Shown piece by piece: positions 9,336 through 16,830 of a DNA stretch of 64,000 bases. The notes under the pieces are model-generated. The model had not been told where the DNA came from, searched no databases, and worked only from the letters and a program-made list of their open reading frames with translations. This stretch comes from Streptomyces zhaozhouensis (GTDB taxonomy: Bacteria; Actinomycetota; Actinomycetes; Streptomycetales; Streptomycetaceae). Position 1 is the first letter of the stretch. Every line of letters begins with the position of its first letter. A program made the translations under genes and the position numbers. The stretch covers positions 496,001 through 560,000 of the forward strand of contig NZ_OCNE01000001.1 in assembly GCF_900230195.1 (NCBI RefSeq). The letters run 5' to 3'.

Positions 9336-9495
9336 AATCATCCCATGTTCGAGGGTCGCCGCCTCCCCATAACGGCCGGACGAATGACGCGTTCCCGGTG
9401 GAAGAACACCACCGCAACCGCGCCAGCCGCCCGCCCGTTTCCGCTGGCCAGCGCGGTCCTGACGCACCGGCCTCCGCCGCCGCCCGGCGGGCGGC

Positions 9496-9524
9496 GGGCC
9501 CCCGGGAGGGCCGCCCGGGGGCCC
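9496..9524 (-). terminator. Terminator-like hairpin after phoD
   Basis: Perfect 11-bp inverted repeat (GGGCCCCCGGG and its complement) with a 7-base loop, 82 bases past the phoD stop. Highly stable, no U-run, as is usual in Streptomyces. The rest of the 300-base gap 9306-9605 shows nothing else beyond the exporter promoter region. Confidence 0.55.
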
Positions 9525-9605
9525 TCGACGCCGAAGTGAAACGCGTCTCATCTGTGGCGGAGCGCCCCCGCCCGCCCCCCGCGTGGGTCGGCGCCTCGGC
9601 CGCGG

Positions 9606-11228
9606 TCAGGCCGGCCGCAGGCCCGGCTCCCCCGCCGTCGTGGTGAACGTGGCGGCCGTCGCGACGTCCGCGTCGGGGGTGGTGACGCGGTCGACCACGC
9701 GGTACTCCGCGCGGGCCTCGTCCGCGTCCAGGGTCACCACCACGTACCCGCGCCGCCCGTCGTAGAAGCGCAGATGCGGGTTGGCCCCGGTCAACGCCTC
9801 CCAGTTGGCCGGCCGTTCCGCGCCGTCCCCGCCGCTGGTGATCGAGCTGGTGACCAGCTCGACCCCGACCGTGCGGGAGTCCGGGTCGTCCCAGTCGGCC
9901 TTCAGGTCGAAGGCGTAGTGCACATGGACGTCGCCCGTGCACACCACCAGGTTCTCGACACCGGCCTCCTCCGCCGCCGCCCACAGCCGTTCCCTGGCTG
10001 CCGGATAGCCGTCCCAGGCGTCCATGGACAGCGGCCAGGGGCCGGTCAGCCGGTCGCGGCGGCGGGCCACCGTCACCTGCTGCGGGACGACGTTCCACAC
10101 CGCCTCCGACGCGCGCCAGCCGTCGGCCAGCCAGCGTTCCTGCTCCGCGCCGAGCAGCGTGCGCGCCGGGTCGGCCGCCTCCTCGCCCGGCACCTGCCAG
10201 CCGTCGCCGTGCGCCTGGTCGTCGCGGTACTGGCGGGTGTCCAGGATGTCGAGCTGGGCCAGGCGCCCGTAGTGCAGCCTGCGGTGCAGCCGCAGGTCGG
10301 GCCCCTCGGGGAGCTGGGGGGCGCGCAGCGGCATGTTCTCCCAGTAGGCGCGGTAGGCGGCGGCCCTGCGGACCAGGAACTCCTCGACGGGGTCGCCCTG
10401 TTCTGAGACCGCGCCGGCGTAGTTGTTGTCCACCTCGTGGTCGTCCCAGGTGACGATGAACGGGTGCGCGGCGTGCGCGGCCTGGAGGTCGGGGTCGGAG
10501 TGGTAGAGCGCGTAACGGGTGCGGTAGTCCTCCAGCGTGCGGGTCTCGCGGTTCAGGTGGGCGGGCACCGGGGTGCCGCGCACGCCGGCGGTGGCGTCGA
10601 CCGCGTACTCGTAGAGGTAGTCGCCGAGGTGCAGCACCGCGTCCAGTTCCGGCTCGGCGGCCAGATGCCGGTAGGCGGTGTAGAAGCCCTGGTCGTAACG
10701 CTGGCAGGAGACCAGTCCGAAGCGCACGGCGGCCGGGAGCGCGCCCGGCGCGGGCGCCGTCCTGGTCCGGCCGGTGGTGGATGACCAGGGACCGGTGGTA
10801 AAGCGGTAGTGGTAGGTGGTGGCGGGTGCCAGCCCGGCGACCTCGACGTGCACGCTGTGCGCGAACTCGGGGTGCGCCACCTCGGTTCCGGAGGCGACCG
10901 GCCGGGTGAAGCCGGCGTCCCGCGCGACCTCCCAGGCGATTTCGACGGGCTCGGCCGGCAGCCCGCCGTCCGGCTCCAACGGGAGCGGGGCCAGCCGGGT
11001 CCACAGCACCACGGAGTCGGGCAGCGGGTCGCCCGAGGCGACGCCGAGGGTGAACGGGTCGCTCTCCAGCGCCGATCCGTCGGCGGCGGGCGCGGCGTGG
11101 GCGGTGTTCGGCAGGTTCGCGGCGAACGCGACCGCGGCGGCGGCGCCGGTCACGGTGAGGAAGCGGCGGCGGTCGATCCGGCGGGCGGCGACTCGGAGTT
11201 CGTCGGTGGGGGACGGAATCTGCGTCAT
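9606..11228 (-). CDS. phoD: Alkaline phosphatase D (PhoD family), Tat-exported
   Basis: Secreted phosphomono/diesterase releasing phosphate outside the cell. A twin-arginine signal (RRRFLTVTG) is followed by a hydrophobic stretch and AHA cleavage site at about residue 44. The N-terminal PhoD domain has FTLGVASGDPLPDSVVLWTRL. Metal-binding motifs of the phosphatase domain are present: LVSCQRYDQGFY, HLGDYLYEY, TWDDHEVDNNYAG and CTGDVHVHYAF. Length 540 residues is normal. A GTG two codons upstream (11234) is an alternative start. I found no convincing PHO box (tandem GTTCACC) in 11229-11472, so PhoP control cannot be claimed. Confidence 0.9.
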   Translation of the reverse strand: MTQIPSPTDELRVAARRIDRRRFLTVTGAAAAVAFAANLPNTAHAAPAADGSALESDPFTLGVASGDPLPDSVVLWTRLAPLPLEPDGGLPAEPVEIAWEVARDAGFTRPVASGTEVAHPEFAHSVHVEVAGLAPATTYHYRFTTGPWSSTTGRTRTAPAPGALPAAVRFGLVSCQRYDQGFYTAYRHLAAEPELDAVLHLGDYLYEYAVDATAGVRGTPVPAHLNRETRTLEDYRTRYALYHSDPDLQAAHAAHPFIVTWDDHEVDNNYAGAVSEQGDPVEEFLVRRAAAYRAYWENMPLRAPQLPEGPDLRLHRRLHYGRLAQLDILDTRQYRDDQAHGDGWQVPGEEAADPARTLLGAEQERWLADGWRASEAVWNVVPQQVTVARRRDRLTGPWPLSMDAWDGYPAARERLWAAAEEAGVENLVVCTGDVHVHYAFDLKADWDDPDSRTVGVELVTSSITSGGDGAERPANWEALTGANPHLRFYDGRRGYVVVTLDADEARAEYRVVDRVTTPDADVATAATFTTTAGEPGLRPA

Positions 11229-11472
11229 GCCCACGAGTGCAGCCAGCGCGGTCTACGGGCGGCTGGCCCCGTCCTGGCCCCCGGCTGGCGATCCGATGGC
11301 CGCGACCGGGCGGGCGGGCGAAGCGCGGACCACGCGCGGATCGCGCCGCGTTAAGCCGCGGTTGCCGCGCCCTTCGTCCGCCGAAAGGAAACGGTCGGCA
11401 CCCTGCGCGAAGCGGCACCGTTCGATCGGCGAACGATCCGGAGCGGTCGGCAAACCCGCCGCCCGGCGAAGC

Positions 11473-11799
11473 TCAGGTGATGCTCGTGACGGTCACGGTG
11501 ACGCCCAGCGGTCCTGCCGGTGTCCCCGGCGCCGTCTCGGCCACCGCGCCGCGTACCGCGCGCCGCACCGCGCGGGTCACGTCGACCGCCCGGTGGCCCC
11601 GCACGACGCCCACCGACACCTCCACCCGCCACCCGCCGCCCGGCAGCGGATCGACGCGCACCCCGCCGGCGCCCCGCCCGCCCGCGCGTCCGCGCAGCAG
11701 CCCGGCGATGCCCGAGGCGGGGAACGCCACGCCCTCCACCCCGCGCACGGCGACCCCGACCGCCTCCCGCACCCGGTCCCGGCCGTCGCTCCCGCTCAC
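11473..11799 (-). CDS. Small Asp23/Gls24-like protein
   Basis: 108-residue protein in the envelope-stress locus. It has the alternating beta-helix pattern of the Asp23 fold: VEGVAFPASG, GGGWRVEVSVGVVRGHRAVDVTRAVRRAVRGAVAE and GVTVTVTSIT. The GTG start at 11799 overlaps the stop of the upstream Asp23/zinc-finger gene (GTGA), so it is the last gene of the sigma-factor operon (sigma, zinc-finger Asp23, this). In Gram-positive bacteria Asp23 proteins coat the membrane under alkaline or envelope stress; that role here is inference. It is shorter and more divergent than the other two Asp23 proteins in this window. Confidence 0.72.
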   Translation of the reverse strand: MSGSDGRDRVREAVGVAVRGVEGVAFPASGIAGLLRGRAGGRGAGGVRVDPLPGGGWRVEVSVGVVRGHRAVDVTRAVRRAVRGAVAETAPGTPAGPLGVTVTVTSIT

Positions 11800-12461
11800 C
11801 GCGGCCGCCTCTCGCCGCCGGGAAGGGTGTCCGTCAGATCCAGCACATGCACGTCCACCGTCCGCACCTCCAGGCCCAGTTCCTCGTCGGCGGCCACCGC
11901 GAGCCGCGCCCGCACCGCCTCGGCCAGCTCGGGCACCGTCCACCGCAGTCCCGCCACCATCTCGATCCGCACCGCCACCGGTCCGCGCGGCGGGCCCTGC
12001 CCGGAGGTGTGCGCGCCCAGCGGTGCGATCCGGCAGCTGCCGACGCGCACCCCGCCCAGCTCCTCCACCGCCTCCCGGAAGACCCGGGCCACGGCGGCCT
12101 CCACGATCCACGCGTCCTCGTTGGGCTCCCCCAGCGGCAGGGTGCGGCCGGGGCGCAGTTCGAGCCGGACGATCTCCATCACCCGGGTGGTCACGCGCGA
12201 GGCGAGCCCCGTGGGCGCGGGCGCGCGCTCCTCGGCGGCCCGGGTGGCGGCCACCACCTCGCCCAGCGCGCGCAGCTCGGCGAGCGCCGCGCGACAGGAC
12301 GCGCACTCCCGCATGTGCGGGTCGGCGGCGGCCCTGCCCTCGTCCCACGCCTCCCACAGCTCGGCGAGCGGCCGGCCGCAGTCCAGGATCTCCTCGTCCG
12401 GGGCCCGCTCCACGTGCGGCTCCTCGCCGCCTCCGGAGGCGCCCGCTCCCTCTAGCGCCAT
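11796..12461 (-). CDS. Putative zinc-finger anti-sigma / Asp23-domain fusion
   Basis: 221-residue protein translated in overlap (10 bases) with the ECF sigma gene. Residues 49-56 (HMRECASC) give H-x3-C-x2-C, the signature of zinc-binding anti-sigma factors. Residues from about 85 to 215 are an Asp23/Gls24-like domain (VTTRVMEIVRLELRPGR, GPVAVRIEMVAGLRWTVPELAEAVR, LGLEVRTVDVHVLDL). Position directly after a sigma factor is typical for an anti-sigma gene, so it may hold the sigma factor while its Asp23 part senses or coats the membrane. No transmembrane segment is visible. Asp23 identity is likely; the anti-sigma role is inferred from motif and synteny. Confidence 0.75.
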   Translation of the reverse strand: MALEGAGASGGGEEPHVERAPDEEILDCGRPLAELWEAWDEGRAAADPHMRECASCRAALAELRALGEVVAATRAAEERAPAPTGLASRVTTRVMEIVRLELRPGRTLPLGEPNEDAWIVEAAVARVFREAVEELGGVRVGSCRIAPLGAHTSGQGPPRGPVAVRIEMVAGLRWTVPELAEAVRARLAVAADEELGLEVRTVDVHVLDLTDTLPGGERRPR

Positions 12462-13054
12462 GCTTCCATCGCCTCCATCAGGTAACGCCTGGCTCGGAAG
12501 AGCCGACCCCGGACGGCCTGTCGCGTGATGCCGACCGCCTGCGCGATCTCGTCGTAGCTCTGCCCGTGGAACTCCCGCAGCACCCAGCACGCCCGCTGCT
12601 CGGGCGAGAGCCCGCCCAGCGCGTCGCGCAGCGCGCGGACCGCCGCCCGGTTCTCCACCGCGCGCGCCGGGGACGCCAGCGCCTCCGGCGCCTGCGGCTC
12701 GGCGACCGCCTCCAACGGGTCGGTCGGGCGACCGGCACGGAGCAGATTCAGACAGCGGTTGGTCACGATGCGGTACATCCAGCTGCGGAACGCCGCGTCC
12801 CCGCGGAACTCCGGCAGTCGCCGCCACGCGCTGACGAACGCGTCCTGCACGGCGTCCTCCGCGTCCGCCGAGGCGCCGACGCCGCCCCGCCCGCCGAGCA
12901 ACTGCCCGGCCAGCCGCAGCAGCACCGGGCCGTGCCGGTGCACCAGCGCCTCGAAGGCGGCCTCGTCGCCCTCGCGGGCACGGGCCGCCAGCAGGGCGTC
13001 GTCGGCCCCGCCGTCGTTGCCGGTCTCCGCTCCGGTGTCGGCGTCGATCGCCAC
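12452..13054 (-). CDS. ECF-type RNA polymerase sigma factor
   Basis: 200-residue sigma-70 family protein. Region 2 spans about residues 30-100 (AFEALVHRHGPVLLRLAGQLL, AEDAVQDAFVSAWRRLPEF, FRSWMYRIVTNRCLNLLR) and region 4 about 135-195 (LSPEQRACWVLREFHGQSYDEIAQAVGITRQAVRGRLFRARRYL in pieces). GTG 13054 is chosen because AGGAG lies six bases upstream. It overlaps the zinc-finger/Asp23 gene by ten bases and is divergent from a full Asp23 gene at 13247. It probably directs an envelope-stress regulon including that gene; this is inferred from synteny. Confidence 0.9.
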   Translation of the reverse strand: MAIDADTGAETGNDGGADDALLAARAREGDEAAFEALVHRHGPVLLRLAGQLLGGRGGVGASADAEDAVQDAFVSAWRRLPEFRGDAAFRSWMYRIVTNRCLNLLRAGRPTDPLEAVAEPQAPEALASPARAVENRAAVRALRDALGGLSPEQRACWVLREFHGQSYDEIAQAVGITRQAVRGRLFRARRYLMEAMEAWR

Positions 13055-13135
13055 CCCTCGCTCCTCACTGGACCTCTCGCGCCACCGTTCCACCCCTGCT
13101 CTACCCGAGGCGGCCGGGCGCGCGCCATGGCCGAA

Positions 13136-13147
13136 ACACGACCGTGT
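13136..13147. promoter_or_regulatory. Inverted repeat in the sigma/Asp23 divergent promoter region
   Basis: ACACG-AC-CGTGT is a perfect 12-base inverted repeat, centrally placed in the 192-base divergent region. It is followed by GTGACGTTTCC and GTGTCCTACC, which could be promoter elements of the Asp23 gene at 13247. No regulator is assigned. Confidence 0.3.
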
Positions 13148-13246
13148 CAAAAAACGTGCGTGACGTTTCCCGGACTCCCGTGTCCTACCAGGTGTGAGCG
13201 CGACCGAGCACCCGGTCGCGGCCCGACCGACGAAAGGCAGGCAGCC

Positions 13247-13783
13247 ATGGCAACCAAGACAGCCTCGCACAGCGCCGCGGAGACCGCCCAGGACCGGAGC
13301 GCCACCGAGGACGAGCGGCTGCCCCGCCAGACGGCGGGCACCGGCCGGGACGCGAACACCACGGTGAGCGAGGGCACCTCCGGCACCCAGGAGCCGGCCG
13401 CGACCCGCGGCCGCACCTCGATCGCCGGCGGCGTCGTGGAGAAGATCGCCGGAATGGCGGCCCGCGAGGTCCCCGGCGTGCACGCGCTCGGCGGCACCCT
13501 CTCCCGCACCCTGGGCGCCGTCCGCGACCGCGTCCCCGGCGGCCGCGCCCAGGTCTCCCGCGGCGTCAAGGTGGAGGTCGGCCAGCGGCAGACCGCCATC
13601 GAGCTGGACGTGATGGTCGAGTACGGCGTGCCGATCAGCGACCTGGCGCGCGAGGTGCGGGAGAACGTGATCTCCGCCGTGGAGCGGATGACCGGCCTTG
13701 AGGTGATCGAGGTCAACGTCTCGATCGTCGACGTCCGCCTCCCCGACGAGGAGTTGGAGGACGACGAGCCGCGCGTCCAGTGA
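13247..13783 (+). CDS. Asp23/Gls24-family envelope stress response protein
   Basis: 178-residue protein: an unstructured polar N-terminal 55 residues, then a complete Asp23 domain (TSIAGGVVEKIAGMAAREVPGV, RGVKVEVGQRQTAIELDVMVEYG, AREVRENVISAVERMTGLEVIEVNVSIVDVRL in pieces) and an acidic tail. GAAAGG-type ribosome site precedes ATG 13247. It is divergent from the ECF sigma operon and followed by a tiny membrane-protein gene and yihY, which suggests a membrane-associated stress layer. Of the three Asp23 proteins here it is the most canonical. Confidence 0.88.
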   Translation: MATKTASHSAAETAQDRSATEDERLPRQTAGTGRDANTTVSEGTSGTQEPAATRGRTSIAGGVVEKIAGMAAREVPGVHALGGTLSRTLGAVRDRVPGGRAQVSRGVKVEVGQRQTAIELDVMVEYGVPISDLAREVRENVISAVERMTGLEVIEVNVSIVDVRLPDEELEDDEPRVQ

Positions 13784-13866
13784 CGCGTCGCGTACGGTGA
13801 CGGCGCGCACCGTGACGGCGCGCCGGCGGCTGGGGGAAACGGACGGAACGGAACGGGAGCGGCGGA

Positions 13867-14034
13867 ATGCGTGGTGAGGAAGGGCACGGCGGTGCCGCGC
13901 GCCGGGGGGCCGGTGCGCGGCGGGGGCGGCCTGTTCAGGGACACTGGTCCCAGCGGCGCCTGCCGGCGCTGACCGCGGTCTGTGCCGGGCTGGCCGTGTG
14001 GCTGGCCCAGGTGGTGGAGGCGGCGAGCAGGTGA
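13867..14034 (+). CDS. Small single-span membrane protein
   Basis: 55-codon reading frame with a good ribosome site (GGGAG about 10 bases before ATG). The product has a basic first half (RRGAGARRGRPVQ) and one hydrophobic segment (LPALTAVCAGLAVWLAQVV). Its TGA overlaps the GTG start of yihY (GTGA), the usual sign of translational coupling. I do not recognise a family; Asp23 loci in other Gram-positives often carry small membrane anchors, so an anchoring role is possible. Confidence 0.5.
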   Translation: MRGEEGHGGAARRGAGARRGRPVQGHWSQRRLPALTAVCAGLAVWLAQVVEAASR

Positions 14035-15125
14035 GTCGGGCCGAGGACGGGCGGACGAACGACGGCGGTGGCCGCCGCTGGTGGGTGGCGTTCCGGCGCA
14101 CCCCGGTCTCGCTGTGGCGGGACGACATCGACCACTGGGCCGCCGCCCTCACCTACTACTCGGTGCTGGCGGTCTTCCCCACCCTCTTCGTCGCGCTCTC
14201 GCTGATCGGCATGGCCTACCCGGCCGCCGGGCCCGAGCTGATCGGCCACGTCTCGGCGCTGGTCCCGGCCAACTCGCGGCAGGACGTCTACACCGCCCTC
14301 ACCGACGTCACCGAACAGCGCGCGGGCGCCTGGGTGTTGATCGTGGTCGGCGTGCTCAGCTCCATGCTGGCCTCGTACAACTACCTCAGCATCTTCCGCC
14401 GGGTGCTGCACGCGATGCACGGCGTGGCCGACCGCCGCCCGCCGTGGCGGACCATCCCCCGCACCACGCTCACCGCGCTCGGGCTGCTGGGGCTGCTGGT
14501 CGCCAGCGCGGCGGCGTTGATCCTCAGCGGCGAGGCGGTGCGGGCCATAGGGCGGGTGCTGAATCTGGGTGAGGGCGGCAGCACGGCGTGGACGGTCTTC
14601 AAGTGGCCGCTGCTCGTCGTGCTGGTCGCCACCCTGGTCCTCGTCGTCTTCAGGACCGGCCCCGACGAGTCCCGCTCGCCGCAGCGCGCGCTGCCTGGCG
14701 GGGCGCTGGCGGTGCTGCTGTGGCTGGTCGCCTCCGCCGGCTTCGCGCTGTACGCCTCCCATGTCCCCACCTACAACCGGCTCTACGGCTCGCTGGCCGG
14801 GATCGTGGTCTTCCTGGTGTGGCTGTGGGTCTCCAATCTGGCGCTGCTGTCCGGCGCCCAGTTCAACGCCGAGCTCGCCAAGCTGAACCGGGGCGAGGAG
14901 GCGGCACCGGCCGCGTCCGAGGAGCCGGCGGGGCCGGCCGTCCCGACCGCGCCGGCCGTCCCGCCCCGGCCGCCGGGGCCGCCGACGCCGCCCGCCGGAC
15001 CCTCGGCGTTAGCGCCGGGGCGCCCCTCGGTGCCCGTGCGCCCCTCGGTGCCCCCGCGCCCGGCGTACGCGCCCCCGCCGCCGCACCCGCCGTCGCGCCG
15101 CCCGTCATCGGCCGGCGTCCGTTAG
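14031..15125 (+). CDS. YihY/virulence factor BrkB family membrane protein
   Basis: 364-residue inner-membrane protein, formerly called ribonuclease BN. The conserved start WRDDIDHWAAALTYYSVLAVFPTLF is the YihY signature, and about six membrane segments follow, ending at LVWLWVSNLALLSGAQFNAEL. The last 70 residues are a Pro/Ala-rich cytoplasmic tail. GTG 14031 is preferred over 13998 because GGAGG lies about ten bases upstream and the GTG overlaps the stop of the preceding small gene. Codon 327 is TTA (15009-15011), making full translation dependent on the bldA tRNA. The 3' end overlaps the convergent alkene reductase gene by 21 bases. Confidence 0.87.
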   Translation: MSRAEDGRTNDGGGRRWWVAFRRTPVSLWRDDIDHWAAALTYYSVLAVFPTLFVALSLIGMAYPAAGPELIGHVSALVPANSRQDVYTALTDVTEQRAGAWVLIVVGVLSSMLASYNYLSIFRRVLHAMHGVADRRPPWRTIPRTTLTALGLLGLLVASAAALILSGEAVRAIGRVLNLGEGGSTAWTVFKWPLLVVLVATLVLVVFRTGPDESRSPQRALPGGALAVLLWLVASAGFALYASHVPTYNRLYGSLAGIVVFLVWLWVSNLALLSGAQFNAELAKLNRGEEAAPAASEEPAGPAVPTAPAVPPRPPGPPTPPAGPSALAPGRPSVPVRPSVPPRPAYAPPPPHPPSRRPSSAGVR

Positions 15126-16241
15126 CGCCGCCGGCTCGGGGCCGTCGGCGAGGGCCGGATAGTCGGTGTAGCCCTCGGGGCCCCATCCGTAGAGCCGTTC
15201 CGGGACGACCTCGTTGAGCGGGGCGCCGGCGGCGAACCGGGCGGGCAGGTCGGGGTTGGCGAGGAACGCCCGCCCGTAGGAGACCAGTTGGGCCCGTCCC
15301 TCGGCGATCAGCGCCTCGCCCTGCGCGCGGGTGGTGGCCGGGCCGTTCTCGCCGACGTTGGCCACCAGCGTTCCCGTCCAGCGCGGCCCGAGGTCGGCCA
15401 GCGCGGGGTAGCGGTCGTTGTCGGTCAGATGCAGATAGGCCAGGCCGAGACCGTCCAACTCCTCGACCAGCGGCCGGTAGACCGGCGCCGGGTCCGCCTC
15501 GACCATGCCGAACTGCGGGTTGCCTGGCGACAGCCGCAGCGCGGTGCGCTCGGCCCCCACCGCGTCGACGACGGCGCGGACCAGGCGCAGCGGGAAGCGG
15601 CGCCGGTTGGCCGGGGAACCGCCCCAGCGGTCGGTGCGCAGATTGGTGTTGTCGGCGAGGAACTGGTGCGGCAGATAGCTGTTGGCGCCGTGCAGCTCGA
15701 CCCCGTCGAAGCCGGCGGTGGTGACCGCCAGCCTGGCGGCCTCGGCGTACTCGGCGAACGTCCGCGCGATGTCCTCCTCGGTCATCTCCCGTGGCACGGC
15801 CGACGGTTGGCGGCTGCCGTCGCGCAGCACGACGCGCTCCGGCGCGGCGACGGCCGAGGGGCCGGCGGGCCGGCTGCCGTCCACGCGTCCCTCCGGGTGG
15901 CCCAGCCGGCCGCCGTGCATCAGCTGCGCGAAGATCCGGCCGCCGGCCGCGTGCACCGCGTCGGTCACCGCCCGCCAGGCGGTGGCCTGCGCGGCGTCGG
16001 CCATGCCGGGGATCCGCCAGCCGCTCTGCCCGGCGGCGCTCGGCCACAGCCCCTCGGTGACGATGAGCCCCGCCCCGGCGCGCTGGGCGTAGTAGTCGGC
16101 GACGAACGGCTGCGGCCGGCCGTCCTCGGTGCCCCGGTAGCGCGTCATGGGTGCCATCACCAGCCGGTTGGGCAGGCTGAGCCGACCGAGGGAATACGGT
16201 GTGAGAAGCCCGGCGTTCGTGGGCGTGTCCGTGTGCGTCAT
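15105..16241 (-). CDS. Old Yellow Enzyme-family alkene reductase
   Basis: FMN-dependent NAD(P)H ene-reductase, 378 residues, acting on electrophilic alkenes or quinone-like compounds. Conserved pieces in order: LPNRLVMAPMTRYRG, GAGLIVTEGLWPSAAGQ, QLMHGGRLGH, the substrate-binding pair in GVELHGANSYLPHQFLADNTNLRTDRWGG, and LVSYGRAFLANPDLPARF near the end. ATG 16241 lies six bases after a TACCGT hexamer and has no Shine-Dalgarno, so the mRNA is probably leaderless. Divergent from a MerR regulator that likely activates it through a long-spacer promoter. The last 21 bases overlap yihY on the other strand. Confidence 0.9.
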   Translation of the reverse strand: MTHTDTPTNAGLLTPYSLGRLSLPNRLVMAPMTRYRGTEDGRPQPFVADYYAQRAGAGLIVTEGLWPSAAGQSGWRIPGMADAAQATAWRAVTDAVHAAGGRIFAQLMHGGRLGHPEGRVDGSRPAGPSAVAAPERVVLRDGSRQPSAVPREMTEEDIARTFAEYAEAARLAVTTAGFDGVELHGANSYLPHQFLADNTNLRTDRWGGSPANRRRFPLRLVRAVVDAVGAERTALRLSPGNPQFGMVEADPAPVYRPLVEELDGLGLAYLHLTDNDRYPALADLGPRWTGTLVANVGENGPATTRAQGEALIAEGRAQLVSYGRAFLANPDLPARFAAGAPLNEVVPERLYGWGPEGYTDYPALADGPEPAALTDAGR

Positions 16242-16247
16242 GCCGGG

Positions 16248-16279
16248 ACGGTAGGAGGTGACATCGGTGTCAGGTTCAA
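16248..16279 (-). promoter_or_regulatory. MerR-type promoter of the alkene reductase with internal operator
   Basis: On the minus strand TTGAAC (16279-16274), 20 bases, TACCGT (16253-16248), then six bases to the ATG. The palindrome TGACA-TCGG-TGTCA (16259-16272) fills the spacer. A spacer of 19-20 bases with the operator inside it is the hallmark of MerR-activated promoters. The operator also covers the merR start codon, allowing autorepression. Confidence 0.75.
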
Positions 16280-16704
16280 GTGACGCCGGTCTGATGGGGA
16301 TCGGCGAACTGGCCCGCCGCACGGGTGTCAGCGAACGGTCGCTGCGCTACTACGAGCAGCAGGGGATGCTCGCCGCCGAACGCACCGCGGGCGGCCAGCG
16401 CCGCTACCCGGAGAAGGCGGTGGATCGGGTGATCCGTGTGCAGGAACTCTTCGCCGCCGGGCTGTGCAGCGCGAAGATCGCGGAGCTGCTGCCCTGCCTC
16501 AGGGACGAGGACGGCGGCCCCTCGGAGACGGCGACCCCGACGTTGCTGTCCGAACTGGCCGTGGAACGGGCCCGGTTGGACCGCATGATCGCCCGTCTCG
16601 AAGCGAGTCGCGAGGTCCTCGACCAGGTGATGACCGCGGCGGGCGCCTCCGGCGATGCCGAGGACGACAACCCACCCGGCCGGTGCGGCACCGTGGTCGA
16701 CTGA
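16267..16704 (+). CDS. MerR-family transcriptional regulator
   Basis: 145-residue activator with the MerR winged helix at residues 11-35 (GIGELARRTGVSERSLRYYEQQGML) and a coiled-coil dimer region (ELAVERARLDRMIARLEASREVL). GTG 16267 is chosen over 16258 because GGAGG (16254-16258) sits eight bases before it, whereas 16258 overlaps the ribosome site. Single Cys residues (GLCSAKI, LPCLRD) do not form a metal or Fe-S motif. The last 12-13 residues (NPPGRCGTVVD) and the stop are encoded by a dispersed intergenic repeat, so the original C-terminus has probably been replaced or extended. Confidence 0.88.
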   Translation: MSGSSDAGLMGIGELARRTGVSERSLRYYEQQGMLAAERTAGGQRRYPEKAVDRVIRVQELFAAGLCSAKIAELLPCLRDEDGGPSETATPTLLSELAVERARLDRMIARLEASREVLDQVMTAAGASGDAEDDNPPGRCGTVVD

Positions 16705-16820
16705 CCCCCGCCACCCACGCACCGCGCAGTTCCCCGCGCCCCTTCTCCGCCGGCGGGCGGCTTGGGAGCGCGAGGAACTGCGCGAGCAACCCACCACCGG
16801 GCCGAGGACGACAACCCACC
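16665..16820. repeat. Intergenic palindromic repeat, copy B
   Basis: Matches copy A over GACAACCCACCCGG...GCGGCACCGTGGTCG, CCCCCGCCAC and the palindrome core. Arms GCGCAGTTCCCCGCGCCCC (16724-16742) and its near-complement (16765-16783) differ at two positions. Followed by GCGAGCAACCCACCACCGG and GACGACAACCCACC. The left part is inside the merR coding region. Confidence 0.8.
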
Positions 16821-16830
16821 GCACCAACCG

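Noticed and set aside
6955..11418. A single 1487-codon frame suggesting a giant fusion protein
   Set aside because: Only the last 330 codons carry a protein family (Rsm22). The rest is out of phase with the exporter and PhoD genes, and the GTG at 7947 overlaps the exporter stop as expected for separate genes.
11229..11472. PHO box search upstream of phoD
   Set aside because: No tandem GTTCACC-like 11-base repeats; only weak GTTCGCC half-matches.
16267..16704. MerR interpreted as SoxR
   Set aside because: The four-Cys Fe-S motif of SoxR is absent; only isolated Cys residues occur.
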